Positions 1-8,776 are shown, counted from the stretch's first letter. The stretch: DNA of 38,774 nt from Sphingomonadaceae bacterium (GCA_025359685.1 JANYEY010000044.1:1-38774); one strand, 5' to 3'. A program made the numbers and translations. Notes: a model not told the origin generated them from the letters alone.

Positions 1-1083
1 CACGCGCTTGGCCTTGTCGCCGGTGCCGTAAGGAATGCGGCACGAGGCCGAGCGGTTGCGTGCTGAGTAAGCCAGCAGCACGGGGGCTTCATAGCCCGGG
101 ACCAGCCGCTTATAGCTGTTGGTGGTCGGGTTGGTGAAGGCATTCAATGCCTTGGCGTGCTTGATCACCCCGCCGATGAAGTAGAGGCACATGTCCGACA
201 GGCCCGCATAGCCATTGCCCGCGAACAGCGGCTTGCCGCCGTCCCAGATTGAGATGTGGGTGTGCATGCCGCTGCCGTTATCGGTCTTGATCGGCTTGGG
301 CATGAAGGTCGCGGTCTTGCCGTAGGCCTGCGCCACCTGCTGCACGACATACTTGTAAACCTGCATCCGGTCAGCGGTCTGGACCAGCGTACCGAAGGTT
401 AGCCCCAGTTCGTGCTGCGCCGAGGCAACCTCGTGGTGGTGCTTGTCGCAGGGCAGGCCCATCTCGATCATGGTCGAGACCATTTCGCCGCGGATGTCGA
501 CGCAGCTATCGACCGGAGCGACGGGGAAGTAACCGCCCTTGGCGCGCGGACGGTGGCCCAGATTGCCACTGCCGGTTTCCGAAACATAGTCGCGGTTACC
601 GTTGGTCGGCAGTTCGATGTCGTCGATCTTGAAGCCGTTGCCGTCGTAACCGTCATAGAAGCGGACGTCGTCGAACAGGAAGAATTCAGCTTCCGGGCCA
701 ACGTAGACGGTGTCGCCGATCCCGGTCGACTTGACGAAGGCTTCGGCGCGCTTGGCGGTCGAGCGCGGATCGCGGGCGTAGAGGTCACCGGTCGAAGGCT
801 CGACGATGTCGCAGCAGATGATCATCATCGGGGTGGCGCTGAACGGATCGATATAGATCGCGTCGAGGTCAGGCTTGAGGATCATGTCGCTTTCATTGAT
901 CGCCTTCCAGCCCTCGATCGAGGAGCCGTCGAACATCAGGCCGTCTTCAAGCTCGTCCTCACCGACCACACTGGCGACCATGGTCAGGTGCTGCCACTTG
1001 CCCTTGGGGTCGGTGAACCGCAGGTCGATCCATTCGATCTCTTCTTCCTTGATCCGCTTCAGTACGTCTTTTGCCTTGGCCAT
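1..1083 (-). CDS. glnA: Glutamine synthetase type I, C-terminus cut by window edge
   Basis: Catalyses ATP-dependent formation of glutamine from glutamate and ammonia in the cytoplasm. It is the main nitrogen-assimilation enzyme and acts as a dodecamer. The minus strand is open for 361 codons from the ATG at 1083 to the window edge. GS-I hallmarks are visible: an N-terminal beta-grasp domain containing FDGSSIEGW, the [10 protein letters not shown] catalytic segment, and [15 protein letters not shown] in the catalytic domain. The family is usually about 470 residues, so roughly the last 110 are missing, including the adenylylated tyrosine region. The start is supported by AAAGGAC six bases upstream of the ATG. 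glnB ends 60 bp upstream with no strong terminator between, so glnBA is very probably one transcript driven by the sigma-54 promoter in front of glnB. Confidence 0.97.
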   Translation of the reverse strand, partial: MAKAKDVLKRIKEEEIEWIDLRFTDPKGKWQHLTMVASVVGEDELEDGLMFDGSSIEGWKAINESDMILKPDLDAIYIDPFSATPMMIICCDIVEPSTGDLYARDPRSTAKRAEAFVKSTGIGDTVYVGPEAEFFLFDDVRFYDGYDGNGFKIDDIELPTNGNRDYVSETGSGNLGHRPRAKGGYFPVAPVDSCVDIRGEMVSTMIEMGLPCDKHHHEVASAQHELGLTFGTLVQTADRMQVYKYVVQQVAQAYGKTATFMPKPIKTDNGSGMHTHISIWDGGKPLFAGNGYAGLSDMCLYFIGGVIKHAKALNAFTNPTTNSYKRLVPGYEAPVLLAYSARNRSASCRIPYGTGDKAKRV

Positions 1084-1143
1084 TGTTCGTCCTTTGATTG
1101 GCCCCGCCCGCCCGGGCCAGGGGTGACTGCAAATTCAGCTTGA

Positions 1144-1605
<462 letters not shown>

Positions 1606-1745
1606 CTAGGCCATGTGCGAGGCGGGGAAAAGGGACAATTCGCAAGATATGAATCGCCAGAACGGCACAGGCGAAACATTCGTATTGCGTGGCGCGCAGA
1701 AGGTTGCCCAAAAAACCGGCAGGATGTGCCTAGAATTTAAGCAAG

Positions 1746-2669
1746 TCAGAGGCTGAGCCCGGCGGTCTCCTCCAGCCCGGCCATCAGGTTGAGGCTCTGC
1801 ACCGCCGCGCCGCTGGCGCCTTTGCCAAGGTTGTCGAGCGTGGCGACGAGCCGTGCCTGGCTGCCGTCCCTCGCCCCGAACACATAGAGGTCGAGCCGGT
1901 CGTTCGGGCTCGCCGAGCGGCGCAGCAGCAGTTCGTCGGGATTGGCCTCGTGAACCCGCACCACCGAGCTGCCCTTATAGAAATCGGCCAGCAGGTCGCG
2001 CAGGCCATCGGTGGGCGCGGCGCGTTCCATCTGCGCGAGGTGCAGCGGGACCTCGACCACCATGCCGCGGTGCGCAGGCACGACCGCAGGGGAAAACACC
2101 GGCGGATGCGCCAGCCCGGCGTATTTCTTCATTTCGGGCACGTGCTTGTGCCCCAGGGCGAGGCCGTAATCGCGGTAAGCGATGTCGCCGTCTTCCTCGA
2201 ACCGCGCGATCATTGCTTTGCCGCCGCCCGAATAGCCCGAAACGGCGTGGCACACGTAAGGCCAGTCCGCGGGCAGCAGGCCGTGGCGGACCAGCGGCGC
2301 TAGCAGGGCGAGGAAGCCGGTCGGGTAGCACCCGGGGTTGGTCACCCGGGTTGCCGCCGCCACCTTGTCGCGCCCGATCAGTTCGGGAAAGCCGTAAGTC
2401 CAGCCCGGCGCGGTGCGGTGCGCGCTGCTGGCATCGACGATCCGCACCTTGCTCCCCTCGGCCAAGGCAACTGCCTCGATCGCAGCATCGTCGGGCAGGC
2501 ACAGCACGGCAAAATCTGCAGCATGGTAGGCATCGCGGCGCGCCTCGGCGCTCTTACGCTGGTCATCGTCGAGCAGCAGCAGCGAAAATTCGCCGCGACC
2601 CTCCATCCGTTCGAGGATTTCGAGACCGGTGGTGCCGGCGGCGCCGTCGATAAACAGGGTATGGGGCAT
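1746..2669 (-). CDS. argC: N-acetyl-gamma-glutamyl-phosphate reductase
   Basis: Third step of arginine biosynthesis: NADPH-dependent reduction of N-acetyl-glutamyl-phosphate to the semialdehyde. The protein is 307 residues, matching the shorter ArgC type (about 310) rather than the 345-residue form. The N-terminus has a GAAGTTGLEI nucleotide-binding turn. The catalytic cysteine is Cys114 in TNPGCYPTGF. The segments SGYSGGGKAMIARFE and HKHVPEMKKY, with PAHRGM, match the catalytic and substrate-binding parts of the family. It lies on the same strand as the four genes above it, 39 bp after the SH3 protein. No other arginine gene is nearby. Confidence 0.95.
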   Translation of the reverse strand: MPHTLFIDGAAGTTGLEILERMEGRGEFSLLLLDDDQRKSAEARRDAYHAADFAVLCLPDDAAIEAVALAEGSKVRIVDASSAHRTAPGWTYGFPELIGRDKVAAATRVTNPGCYPTGFLALLAPLVRHGLLPADWPYVCHAVSGYSGGGKAMIARFEEDGDIAYRDYGLALGHKHVPEMKKYAGLAHPPVFSPAVVPAHRGMVVEVPLHLAQMERAAPTDGLRDLLADFYKGSSVVRVHEANPDELLLRRSASPNDRLDLYVFGARDGSQARLVATLDNLGKGASGAAVQSLNLMAGLEETAGLSL

Positions 2670-2708
2670 TTTTAGATTCCGAACAGGGTACGGTAAGGCG
2701 GCTATAAT

Positions 2709-3122
2709 TCAGCCTTGTCGCTCTTCCAGCGCTTCCATTGGCAGGTAACCCACGAAGCCGTCTTCGCCGACCTGTCCCCAGGCCCAGCCGCCGGAAAAGT
2801 CGAGCACGTTGAACAGCGTGCCGCCGCCTAGCTCTTGCCGCAATTCGGATTCCTTGTTGCCCTGCGCGAGCAAACTGGCCCCGCAAGGGACGATGCTGCG
2901 CGGCATCGGCACGGCATAATGCGGCACGAAAACCTTGCCGGCGAGGCGGACATGCGCAAGATCGCCGCGCACCGGCCAATGCCCCGCGTCAAGCCTCTCG
3001 CTCGGGCCGGAAAGGGTCAATTGCCCGCTTGGAAGGCCGCTTTCAGTCAATTCGATTTGCCCCGAAAAGGAGAAGACCGGGCGCTTAGCCGCGCTTGGCC
3101 CCTGTATCAAGTTGTCCATCAT
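2709..3122 (-). CDS. SH3-domain protein, apparent remnant of a C40 (NlpC/P60) peptidase
   Basis: About 137 residues from paired ATG codons at 3122/3119; the longer open frame overlaps the preceding gene and is not favoured. The part WPVRGDLAHVRLAGKVFVPHYAV followed by FNVLDFSGGWAWGQVGEDGFVGYLP reads like the first SH3b domain of the sphingomonad NlpC/P60 endopeptidase commonly found beside the M17 aminopeptidase. That enzyme is normally about 270-290 residues, with a C-terminal Cys-His domain. Here the reading frame stops right after the SH3 domain and argC begins 39 bp later. The catalytic domain is therefore absent rather than frameshifted within the visible DNA. I infer a degraded or domain-lost gene, possibly retained as a wall-binding module. 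There is no signal peptide. The family link is from memory and was not searched. Confidence 0.7.
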   Translation of the reverse strand: MMDNLIQGPSAAKRPVFSFSGQIELTESGLPSGQLTLSGPSERLDAGHWPVRGDLAHVRLAGKVFVPHYAVPMPRSIVPCGASLLAQGNKESELRQELGGGTLFNVLDFSGGWAWGQVGEDGFVGYLPMEALEERQG

Positions 3123-3135
3123 ACACGCGCGGGGT

Positions 3136-3513
3136 TCAGAAATCGCTTTTGCCGAACCGGGGCACGCCCTGGTTGAGCCCAGGCGGGTCAAGCGTGGTCA
3201 GATCGAGCGCAATCGGATCGCCGATCCATTGCCCCAGCGTGGTGTGATCGGCCAGATCGTCAAGCGTGAGCGGATGAACCAGCGCGGTCAGCCCGCTTGC
3301 CACGATCATTGCCCGCACATGCTCAAGCTCGCCCTCGCGGAAGTGAACTTCGTACTGCGGAATCGGGTGCGGACCGGCGGGGCCGTCGGTCATCCTGCCG
3401 GTGAACAGGATTGCCGGGTCAGCCGCGAAAACATCGCGCAGCGCGACCGCCGCCGAGCGGTCGCGATCGGTAAAATAGATGTGCGCGTGCCAGGGGGCGT
3501 TCGCGTCACCCAT
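3136..3513 (-). CDS. DOPA 4,5-dioxygenase family protein
   Basis: A 125-residue single-domain protein of the DOPA-dioxygenase-like family (PF08883). Members are small metal-dependent extradiol-type enzymes or structural relatives. Visible family features are the N-terminal WHAHIYFTD with paired histidines, GPHPIPQYEVHF in the middle, and LVHPLTLDDLADHT near the C-terminus. These supply the conserved histidines expected for metal binding. The substrate is unknown: bacterial members rarely have a demonstrated aromatic substrate, so a catechol-cleaving role is only family-level inference. Its ATG (3513) overlaps the end of the upstream aminopeptidase gene by 8 bp, so the two are translationally coupled. 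It is followed after 13 bp by the SH3 gene. Confidence 0.85.
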   Translation of the reverse strand: MGDANAPWHAHIYFTDRDRSAAVALRDVFAADPAILFTGRMTDGPAGPHPIPQYEVHFREGELEHVRAMIVASGLTALVHPLTLDDLADHTTLGQWIGDPIALDLTTLDPPGLNQGVPRFGKSDF

Positions 3514-4888
3514 AGCGCTTCTTCAGCATGCCCCAGGCCGCGCGCAGGCCCAGTGCGTCGCCGCCTTTGGGGCGGCCGGGCTTGGCGGCGGGGCGCCAGG
3601 CGAAGGTATCGAAGTGGGCCCAGTCGGTCCCTTCGGCGACGAAGCGATCGAGGAATAGTCCGGCGACCGAGGCCCCGGCGTAGCCATTGGCGGGGCTGTT
3701 GTTGAGGTCCGCAATGTCGGACTTGAGGTACTCGCGGTAGCTTTCCGGGAGCGGCAGGCGCCAGCACGGATCGTCGGCAGCGAGGCCCGCTTCGAGCAGG
3801 TCCGCCGCAGTCTCGTCGCGCCGGGTCATTAGTGCGGGCAGGTCAGGGCCGAGCGCGACGCGGGCAGCGCCGGTCAGGGTGGCGAAATCGATCACAAGTT
3901 CTGGGTCTTCTTCACCCGCGCGGGTCAGCGCGTCGCCCAGCACAAGGCGGCCCTCGGCATCGGTATTGCCGATCTCGACCGTGAGCCCGGCGCGGCTGGC
4001 CAGCACGTCACCGGGGCGAAAAGCATTGCCCGCAATGGCGTTCTCAACCGCAGGGACGAGCAGGTGCAGGCGGACCTTGAGATGCGCCTGCATAATCAGC
4101 TGGGCGAGCGCCAAGGCATGCGCTGCTCCGCCCATGTCCTTCTTCATCAGCAGCATGCCCGAAGCCGGCTTGATATCGAGCCCGCCGCTGTCGAAGCACA
4201 CGCCCTTGCCGACAATTGTGATTTTGGGATGTTTGGGGTTGCCCCAGGTCAACTCGATCAGCCGCGGCGCGTGGCTGCGCGTGGCCGCCCGGCCGACCGC
4301 GTGGATCATCGGATAGCCTTGCTGCAGCGCATCGCCGCTGGTCACGGTCAGCTCGGCATGGAAGGTCTTGGCCAGCCGCTGCGCCTCAGCCTCGAGCTGG
4401 GCGGGGCCCATATCCTCGGCCGGGGTGTTGACCAGATCGCGGACCAGCGCCGTTGCCGCAGCTTCGGCCAGCACCGGGTCGATGGCCTTGACCGCGCTGG
4501 TGAGCAGCACGCGCGGGCCCTCGGGGGCGGCGTCCTTGCGGTAGCGGTCGAAGCGGTACTGCGCGGTCAGCCAGCCGAACATTGCCGCGCCGGGTTCGCC
4601 TTCGGCTAGCCGATAGGTTCCGGCGGGAAGCAGTTCGGCCAGCCGGGCGAGGCACCAGCTCGACAGGTCAGCCGGATCGGCAACTCCGGCGAGCACGAAC
4701 CATGCGTCGCCATCGGGCACAATGGCGTGGGTAAAGCCATCGCCCGTGAACTTCTGCGCGGCAACCGCGGCGCGCTGCCCGGCGGACAGGGTCTTCAGTT
4801 TGCCTTCCATGCCCGCCTTGGCGACGAGATGGATCGCGGTGGCGTTCTGGCCCTTGTCGGGCTGGATCAATGCGTGCTTGTCGGTCAT
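3506..4888 (-). CDS. Leucyl aminopeptidase, family M17
   Basis: Cytosolic two-metal (Zn/Mn) aminopeptidase that removes N-terminal residues from peptides; usually a hexamer. With the ATG at 4888 the product is 460 residues, typical for the shorter alphaproteobacterial M17 form. The metal ligands are in place: Lys228 and Asp233 in VGKGVCFDSGG, Asp251 in MKKDMGG, and Asp310/Glu312 in the NTDAEGRL signature. The frame stays open a further 191 codons upstream, but that part is antisense to the lipoprotein gene and lacks family similarity, so I reject the longer start. It heads a minus-strand group with the DOPA-dioxygenase-like and SH3 genes. It is divergent from the lipoprotein gene, with 51 bp between start codons. 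Confidence 0.93.
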   Translation of the reverse strand: MTDKHALIQPDKGQNATAIHLVAKAGMEGKLKTLSAGQRAAVAAQKFTGDGFTHAIVPDGDAWFVLAGVADPADLSSWCLARLAELLPAGTYRLAEGEPGAAMFGWLTAQYRFDRYRKDAAPEGPRVLLTSAVKAIDPVLAEAAATALVRDLVNTPAEDMGPAQLEAEAQRLAKTFHAELTVTSGDALQQGYPMIHAVGRAATRSHAPRLIELTWGNPKHPKITIVGKGVCFDSGGLDIKPASGMLLMKKDMGGAAHALALAQLIMQAHLKVRLHLLVPAVENAIAGNAFRPGDVLASRAGLTVEIGNTDAEGRLVLGDALTRAGEEDPELVIDFATLTGAARVALGPDLPALMTRRDETAADLLEAGLAADDPCWRLPLPESYREYLKSDIADLNNSPANGYAGASVAGLFLDRFVAEGTDWAHFDTFAWRPAAKPGRPKGGDALGLRAAWGMLKKRYG

Positions 4889-4939
4889 ACTGACTGTGCC
4901 ATAACCCCAGCCGAGGGGCTGATGCGAGCGGAAACGACG

Positions 4940-5770
4940 ATGATGCGATTCATGCCCTTGGCAACTGCGGTTCTGGGACTGGCTGCCTGTTCTGGTTCGG
5001 CCCCTGACAAGGCGCCGCAACCGACGGCCGCGGCGACCAGCGTCGCGCCCGAGCCGAGCGATCCACCGGCCGAAGCACCGGCCGCGCTGCCCAGCGCCAA
5101 GCCCGTGGCAATCACCGACAGCACGCCGCTTTACGAATTCAACTACGCCTATCCCGCGCAAGCTGCAGCGATCCCGGCGCTGGCCGGCTGGTTCAGGATC
5201 GATGCGGCCAAGCACATGCGTGGCCTGATCGTGGAGGCTAAGCAAGGCCAGGCCGAGGCCAAGGCCGACAAGCGGACTTGGTACCCCTACGGCCACAGCA
5301 CCAAGTGGCAGGTGGTGACGGAAATTCCGGGCTGGCTCAGCCTTTCGGCAGAACGCTGGGAATCGATGGGCGGGGCGCATGCCAATCCGTGGCAGGAGGG
5401 GCTGGTGTGGGACAAGCAGACGGGCACGCGCCATCGCGGTATCGACTTTTTCCTCTCCCACACCGCGCTGTCTGCCGCGATCCGCGCGCCGTTCTGTGCT
5501 GCGCTCAACAAGCAGCGCGCCGAAAAGCGGGGCGAGGCGATTGACCCCAAGTCAAAGGATCCGTTTGATGAATGCATCGATCCGGCCGCGCAGACGGTGA
5601 TCCTGGGCTCCACTGACAAGCAGCACTTCACCCGCATTGGGATACTGATCGATCCCTACGATGCGGGGCCTTATGTCGAGGGGAATTACGAAGTGACGCT
5701 GCCGGTGACCCCGGCGGTGCTCAAGGCGATCAAGCCGCAGTATCGCGGCGCTTTCGACGTTCCGAAGTAA
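4940..5770 (+). CDS. Putative lipoprotein with DUF4163/DUF3298 domains
   Basis: About 276 residues from the ATG at 4940 (4922 and 4943 are alternatives). The N-terminus MMRFMPLATAVLGLAACSG is a lipoprotein signal with lipobox LAAC, the acylated cysteine at residue 17. A Pro/Ala-rich linker follows to about residue 55. The rest resembles the paired DUF4163 and DUF3298 domains: an N-terminal part with YEFNYAYP, a WESMGGAHANPW-type stretch, and a C-terminal YDAGPYVEGNYEVTLPV. The same domain pair forms the extracytoplasmic part of RsiV-type proteins that bind lysozyme, but no anti-sigma region or sigma gene is present here. The function is unknown; a periplasmic ligand-binding or wall-sensing role is inference. 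It is monocistronic, with map starting 40 bp downstream. Confidence 0.8.
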   Translation: MMRFMPLATAVLGLAACSGSAPDKAPQPTAAATSVAPEPSDPPAEAPAALPSAKPVAITDSTPLYEFNYAYPAQAAAIPALAGWFRIDAAKHMRGLIVEAKQGQAEAKADKRTWYPYGHSTKWQVVTEIPGWLSLSAERWESMGGAHANPWQEGLVWDKQTGTRHRGIDFFLSHTALSAAIRAPFCAALNKQRAEKRGEAIDPKSKDPFDECIDPAAQTVILGSTDKQHFTRIGILIDPYDAGPYVEGNYEVTLPVTPAVLKAIKPQYRGAFDVPK

Positions 5771-5794
5771 CTGCCCGGCGTCACTCGCAATTTG

Positions 5795-5806
5795 CGGCAA
5801 TTGCCG
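5795..5806. promoter_or_regulatory. 12-bp perfect palindrome upstream of map
   Basis: CGGCAATTGCCG lies 4 bp before the first possible map ATG (13 bp before the second). It may be an operator, or a small hairpin occluding the ribosome site; no typical Shine-Dalgarno sequence is seen in front of map. A short GC-rich palindrome can occur by chance, so the role is uncertain. Confidence 0.3.
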
Positions 5807-5810
5807 TTAT

Positions 5811-6647
5811 ATGGGGTGCATGAACCTCTACCAGACAGTTGCCTATGATGAAGTCCTACTGCGCGACGGGACGATCAAGCTCCACGGGCCCGCGGCCTTC
5901 GAAGGCATGCGCAAGGCCGGGCGGCTGGCCGCCGAAATCCTCGATGCGTTGGTCGATCAGGTCGAGCCCGGGATAACCACCGGCGCGCTGGATGACATCG
6001 TGCGCGAGATGACGATTGCCGGCGGCGCAGTCCCGGCAACGCTGGGCTATCGCGGCTATGAGCATAGCTGCTGCGTCTCGATCAACCACGTGGTGTGCCA
6101 CGGCATCCCGTCGGACAAGACGCTCAAAGACGGCGATATCGTCAATATCGACGTGACCCCGCTGCTCGATGGCTGGCACGGCGATACCAGCCGGATGTAC
6201 CTCGTCGGCGATGTGCCGCTAAAGGCGAAGCGGCTGGTCGATGTAACCTATGAATGCCTGATGCTGGGAATCGAACAGGCCAAGCCCGGCGCGCGGCTCG
6301 GCGATATCGGCGCGGCGATCCAGCACCATGCCGAACGCCAGCGCTACGGCGTGGTCCGCGAATTCTGCGGGCATGGGGTGGGACGACTGTTCCACGACGC
6401 GCCCGAAGTGGTCCACGCCGCCCGCGCCGGAACTGGGCCTGAGCTTAGGCCGGGGATGTTCTTCACGATCGAACCGATGATCAACCTCGGCAAGCCGGGG
6501 GTGAAGCTGCTTGAAGACGGGTGGACGGCGGTGACCCGCGACCGCTCGCTGTCAGCGCAGTTCGAACACTCGATCGGGATCACGGAAACCGGGTGCGAGA
6601 TCTTCACCGCGAGCCCGAAGGGGCTGGATAAGCCGCCTTATTCTTGA
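5811..6647 (+). CDS. map: Methionine aminopeptidase, type I
   Basis: Removes the initiator methionine from nascent proteins in the cytosol using two divalent metals. The 278-residue length fits type Ia bacterial enzymes. All five metal ligands are visible: Asp114 (VNIDVTP), Asp125 (HGDTSRM), His188 (GHGVG), Glu221 (FTIEPM) and Glu252 (FEHS). The substrate-side His97 in VVCHGIP is also present. ATG codons at 5811 and 5820 are both possible, and neither has a strong ribosome site. Homologues begin shortly before the YDEVLLRDGTIKLHGP region, so either start gives a complete enzyme. The neighbouring lipoprotein upstream and membrane protein downstream are on the same strand but show no functional link. 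Confidence 0.96.
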   Translation: MGCMNLYQTVAYDEVLLRDGTIKLHGPAAFEGMRKAGRLAAEILDALVDQVEPGITTGALDDIVREMTIAGGAVPATLGYRGYEHSCCVSINHVVCHGIPSDKTLKDGDIVNIDVTPLLDGWHGDTSRMYLVGDVPLKAKRLVDVTYECLMLGIEQAKPGARLGDIGAAIQHHAERQRYGVVREFCGHGVGRLFHDAPEVVHAARAGTGPELRPGMFFTIEPMINLGKPGVKLLEDGWTAVTRDRSLSAQFEHSIGITETGCEIFTASPKGLDKPPYS

Positions 6648-6659
6648 TCGAAGCGCCTT

Positions 6660-7187
6660 GTGGACGGTTTGAACCCTCATCGCAGAATGGCGCCTCGCGA
6701 TTTGGCTTCCTCGCCCCGCAAGGTCGGCTTTTCGGTTGTTGTCTGTCTGGCTTTGACCACTCTGATTTTCGCTCTGCCAGCGAAGCCAGGACAATCGGAA
6801 GGTTGGCGATACGCCGGTCTATTATTCTTCGGCTTGGGAAGCTTGCTACTCGCAACCCTCCTATTCCGTCCTTATCGGATCAGGCTGGATGATGTTGGGC
6901 TCACGCTAAAAAATCCGTACTGGGGGCGGGCGAGGCTAATCAAGTGGCAAGATGTCGAACCATTCTTCAACAATTCCACGCCACGTTTTGGCGAGATGGT
7001 CGGCTTCCGTTATCGTACGGGGTCAGAGCCACCGTATCGCATTCATAAAATTATGCAGCGTCTAGGCATCCCCTTTGGCTTGCCGACAATGATGCCAGGT
7101 CACGTTCAAGATTTCGTCGTTTTGCTCAATGAGTATCTACTGAATGCGCTGCGGGCCAGTCGCGACGGTGAGTGCCCGCCTGACTAA
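6660..7187 (+). CDS. Two-TM membrane protein with PH-like (STM3941-type) domain
   Basis: Up to 175 residues from a GTG at 6660; an ATG at 6687 is the alternative, and neither has a clear ribosome site. Two hydrophobic helices near residues 23-40 and 52-69 form a hairpin. A soluble C-terminal part contains IRLDDVGLTLKNPYWGRARLIKWQDVEPFF. That pattern (short beta strands ending in a W-x-D-(V/I) turn) is what bacterial PH-like STM3941-family proteins show after their membrane anchors. The function is unknown. The DNA is visibly more A/T-rich and has less biased codons than the genes on either side. With the lack of synteny logic, this suggests a recently acquired gene. It converges on ccmB, 16 bp away. 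Confidence 0.7.
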   Translation: MDGLNPHRRMAPRDLASSPRKVGFSVVVCLALTTLIFALPAKPGQSEGWRYAGLLFFGLGSLLLATLLFRPYRIRLDDVGLTLKNPYWGRARLIKWQDVEPFFNNSTPRFGEMVGFRYRTGSEPPYRIHKIMQRLGIPFGLPTMMPGHVQDFVVLLNEYLLNALRASRDGECPPD

Positions 7188-7203
7188 GACTATTGTCCTG
7201 ACC

Positions 7204-7860
7204 CTACTGCCGCCCAACGCGTATGGCCGCCGCGCCTGCAAATGGCGTGATCGCCAGCAGCACCAGGCTCACCGCCGCAGTCAGCGCAATCCCCGCCTCG
7301 CCGCCAGTCGAGAGGCTGCCTGCGCCGAAGATCAGCAGCGGCACCGCGAGCAGCATCACCAGGAACCCGCCGAGCGCCGCGCCGCCGCGCAATCCTGCGG
7401 TGATCGCTGCGACCAGCACACCCAGTGCGGCGAGGCCCGGCGTTCCCGCCAGCAAGCCCCATTCGACCGTCGCCAGCGTGCTCGCGCCGATCCCGACCAG
7501 CGCCGAGGCGGGCACTGCGGCGAGCATCAAGGGCGGGCCAAAGCTCAGCCAGTGCGCCAGCACGCGCACGGCGATCACGCCTTCTTCGCTGATCCCGCGC
7601 AGGGCCCACTGGTCGAACATGCCGAGCTCCAGGTCAGGCTCGATCAGCCGGTCGAGCGGCAGAATTGCGGCGAGCAGGGCGGCGACCCACAGCACCCCGC
7701 CGCCGGTCTTGCCGAGCAGCGGCGCGTCCAGTCCGACCGCGAAGGGGTAAAGCATCGCCACGGCGAGGAAGAACAGCACCGGCAACAAGGCACCGCCCCG
7801 TCCGCCCGATAACAGCCGCGCCAAATCGCGCCGCAGCAGGGTGGGGAATGTCCCGCTCAC
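7204..7860 (-). CDS. ccmB: Heme exporter protein CcmB
   Basis: Membrane subunit of the CcmAB ABC module that, with CcmC/D/E, releases holo-CcmE for cytochrome c maturation. The 218-residue length is typical. The N-terminal FPTLLRRDLARLL with GGRGGALLPVLFFL, and LIEPDLELGMFDQWALRGIS after the second helix, match the family; six hydrophobic segments can be drawn. The start ATG overlaps the ccmA stop by 4 bp (ATGA), so it is translationally coupled. The other ccm genes (ccmC-I) are not in the window, so the system is split in this genome. Confidence 0.93.
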   Translation of the reverse strand: MSGTFPTLLRRDLARLLSGGRGGALLPVLFFLAVAMLYPFAVGLDAPLLGKTGGGVLWVAALLAAILPLDRLIEPDLELGMFDQWALRGISEEGVIAVRVLAHWLSFGPPLMLAAVPASALVGIGASTLATVEWGLLAGTPGLAALGVLVAAITAGLRGGAALGGFLVMLLAVPLLIFGAGSLSTGGEAGIALTAAVSLVLLAITPFAGAAAIRVGRQ

Positions 7861-8438
7861 GCCGGATGGTCCCGAAGGTCGAGCACTTGCGCGCCGGGCA
7901 GCGCAATCGGTTGGTGCGAGGCGACTATCACCACGCCGCCCGCCGCGCGGCGCTCGGCAATCAGTGCCTCGACCAGCGCGGTCCCCTCGGCATCGAGGCC
8001 ATTGAGCGGTTCATCAAGCAGCCAGTGATCTGCCTGCTGTCCGATCAGCCGTGCAAGGCCCGCGCGTTTGCGCTGGCCGGTCGAGAGGTAACGCACCGGG
8101 ATGTCGGCCAGCCGGGTGAGGCCCAATCGTTCCAGTGGAGGCGGCGGGGAATTATCGAGTGCGCTCCAGAAGCTGAGCGCTTCTGCCAGCGGCAGATGCT
8201 CATCGAGCGCGGTCCGGCCATCGAGATAGGCCAGCGAACCCTGCCATTCGATCGTGCACGGTGCGGCGGGTGGCAGCAGGCCCGCCAGCACGCGCAGCAG
8301 CGAGGTTTTGCCGGTGCCGTTTGGTCCGACCAGATGCAGCGCGCTGCCCGGTGCCAGACTGAGAGCAAGCCCGGCGAACAGAATGCGGTCGCCCCTCCGG
8401 CAGGCAATTCCCTTAGCGATCAAAGCCCCGGCTTGCAT
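7857..8438 (-). CDS. ccmA: Heme exporter ATP-binding protein CcmA
   Basis: ATPase of the CcmAB complex; ATP hydrolysis drives release of heme-loaded CcmE during cytochrome c biogenesis at the inner membrane. At 193 residues it is normal for this small ABC family. Walker A is GPNGTGKT (38-45), the signature loop is YLSTGQRKR (STGQ 119-122), Walker B is LLDEP (140-144), and the switch histidine lies in ASHQP. The start is the ATG at 8438, just upstream of the [16 protein letters not shown] core. It is divergent from phhB, with 47 bp between the start codons that must hold both promoters. Confidence 0.94.
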   Translation of the reverse strand: MQAGALIAKGIACRRGDRILFAGLALSLAPGSALHLVGPNGTGKTSLLRVLAGLLPPAAPCTIEWQGSLAYLDGRTALDEHLPLAEALSFWSALDNSPPPPLERLGLTRLADIPVRYLSTGQRKRAGLARLIGQQADHWLLDEPLNGLDAEGTALVEALIAERRAAGGVVIVASHQPIALPGAQVLDLRDHPA

Positions 8439-8485
8439 GGTCGCTGCGGATAGGGGAAAGCTGCGGCCCTGCCAAGGAGAGTGCT

Positions 8486-8776
8486 ATGTCCGTCCCCCGC
8501 CTCAGCCAAGCCGAAGTCGCAACCTTGCTCGGCGAAGTGTCCGGCTGGACCCTGCGCGCAGACGGCAAGGCGATCACCCAGACCTTCAAATTCGCTGACT
8601 TCAATCAGGCCTTCGGCTTCATGGCTCGCGTCGCGCTGTTTGCGGACAAGCATGACCATCATCCCGAATGGTTCAACGTCTACAACCGGGTCGAAATGAC
8701 GCTGACCACGCACGATGCGGATGGGCTGAGCCAGCGCGATGCGGACATGGCGTGGGCGATCGCCAGCTATCTGTGA
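8486..8776 (+). CDS. phhB: Pterin-4a-carbinolamine dehydratase
   Basis: Dehydrates 4a-hydroxytetrahydrobiopterin, regenerating the pterin cofactor of aromatic amino-acid hydroxylases. It is a small cytosolic tetramer. The 96-residue length is typical. The catalytic motif DKHDHHPEW (54-62) followed by [20 protein letters not shown] is diagnostic of the family. A GGAGAG ribosome site sits just upstream of the ATG. No phenylalanine hydroxylase gene is adjacent. The stop codon overlaps the GTG of the next gene by 3 bp (GTGA), linking it to the DUF1697 protein. Confidence 0.95.
   Translation: MSVPRLSQAEVATLLGEVSGWTLRADGKAITQTFKFADFNQAFGFMARVALFADKHDHHPEWFNVYNRVEMTLTTHDADGLSQRDADMAWAIASYL

Noticed and set aside
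412..1143. 243-codon open frame on the plus strand across glnA
   Set aside because: glnA on the minus strand is unmistakable; this frame is a shadow.
4889..5461. 191-codon upstream extension of the leucyl aminopeptidase frame
   Set aside because: It lies antisense to the lipoprotein gene, and the N-terminus without it already matches the usual M17 length.
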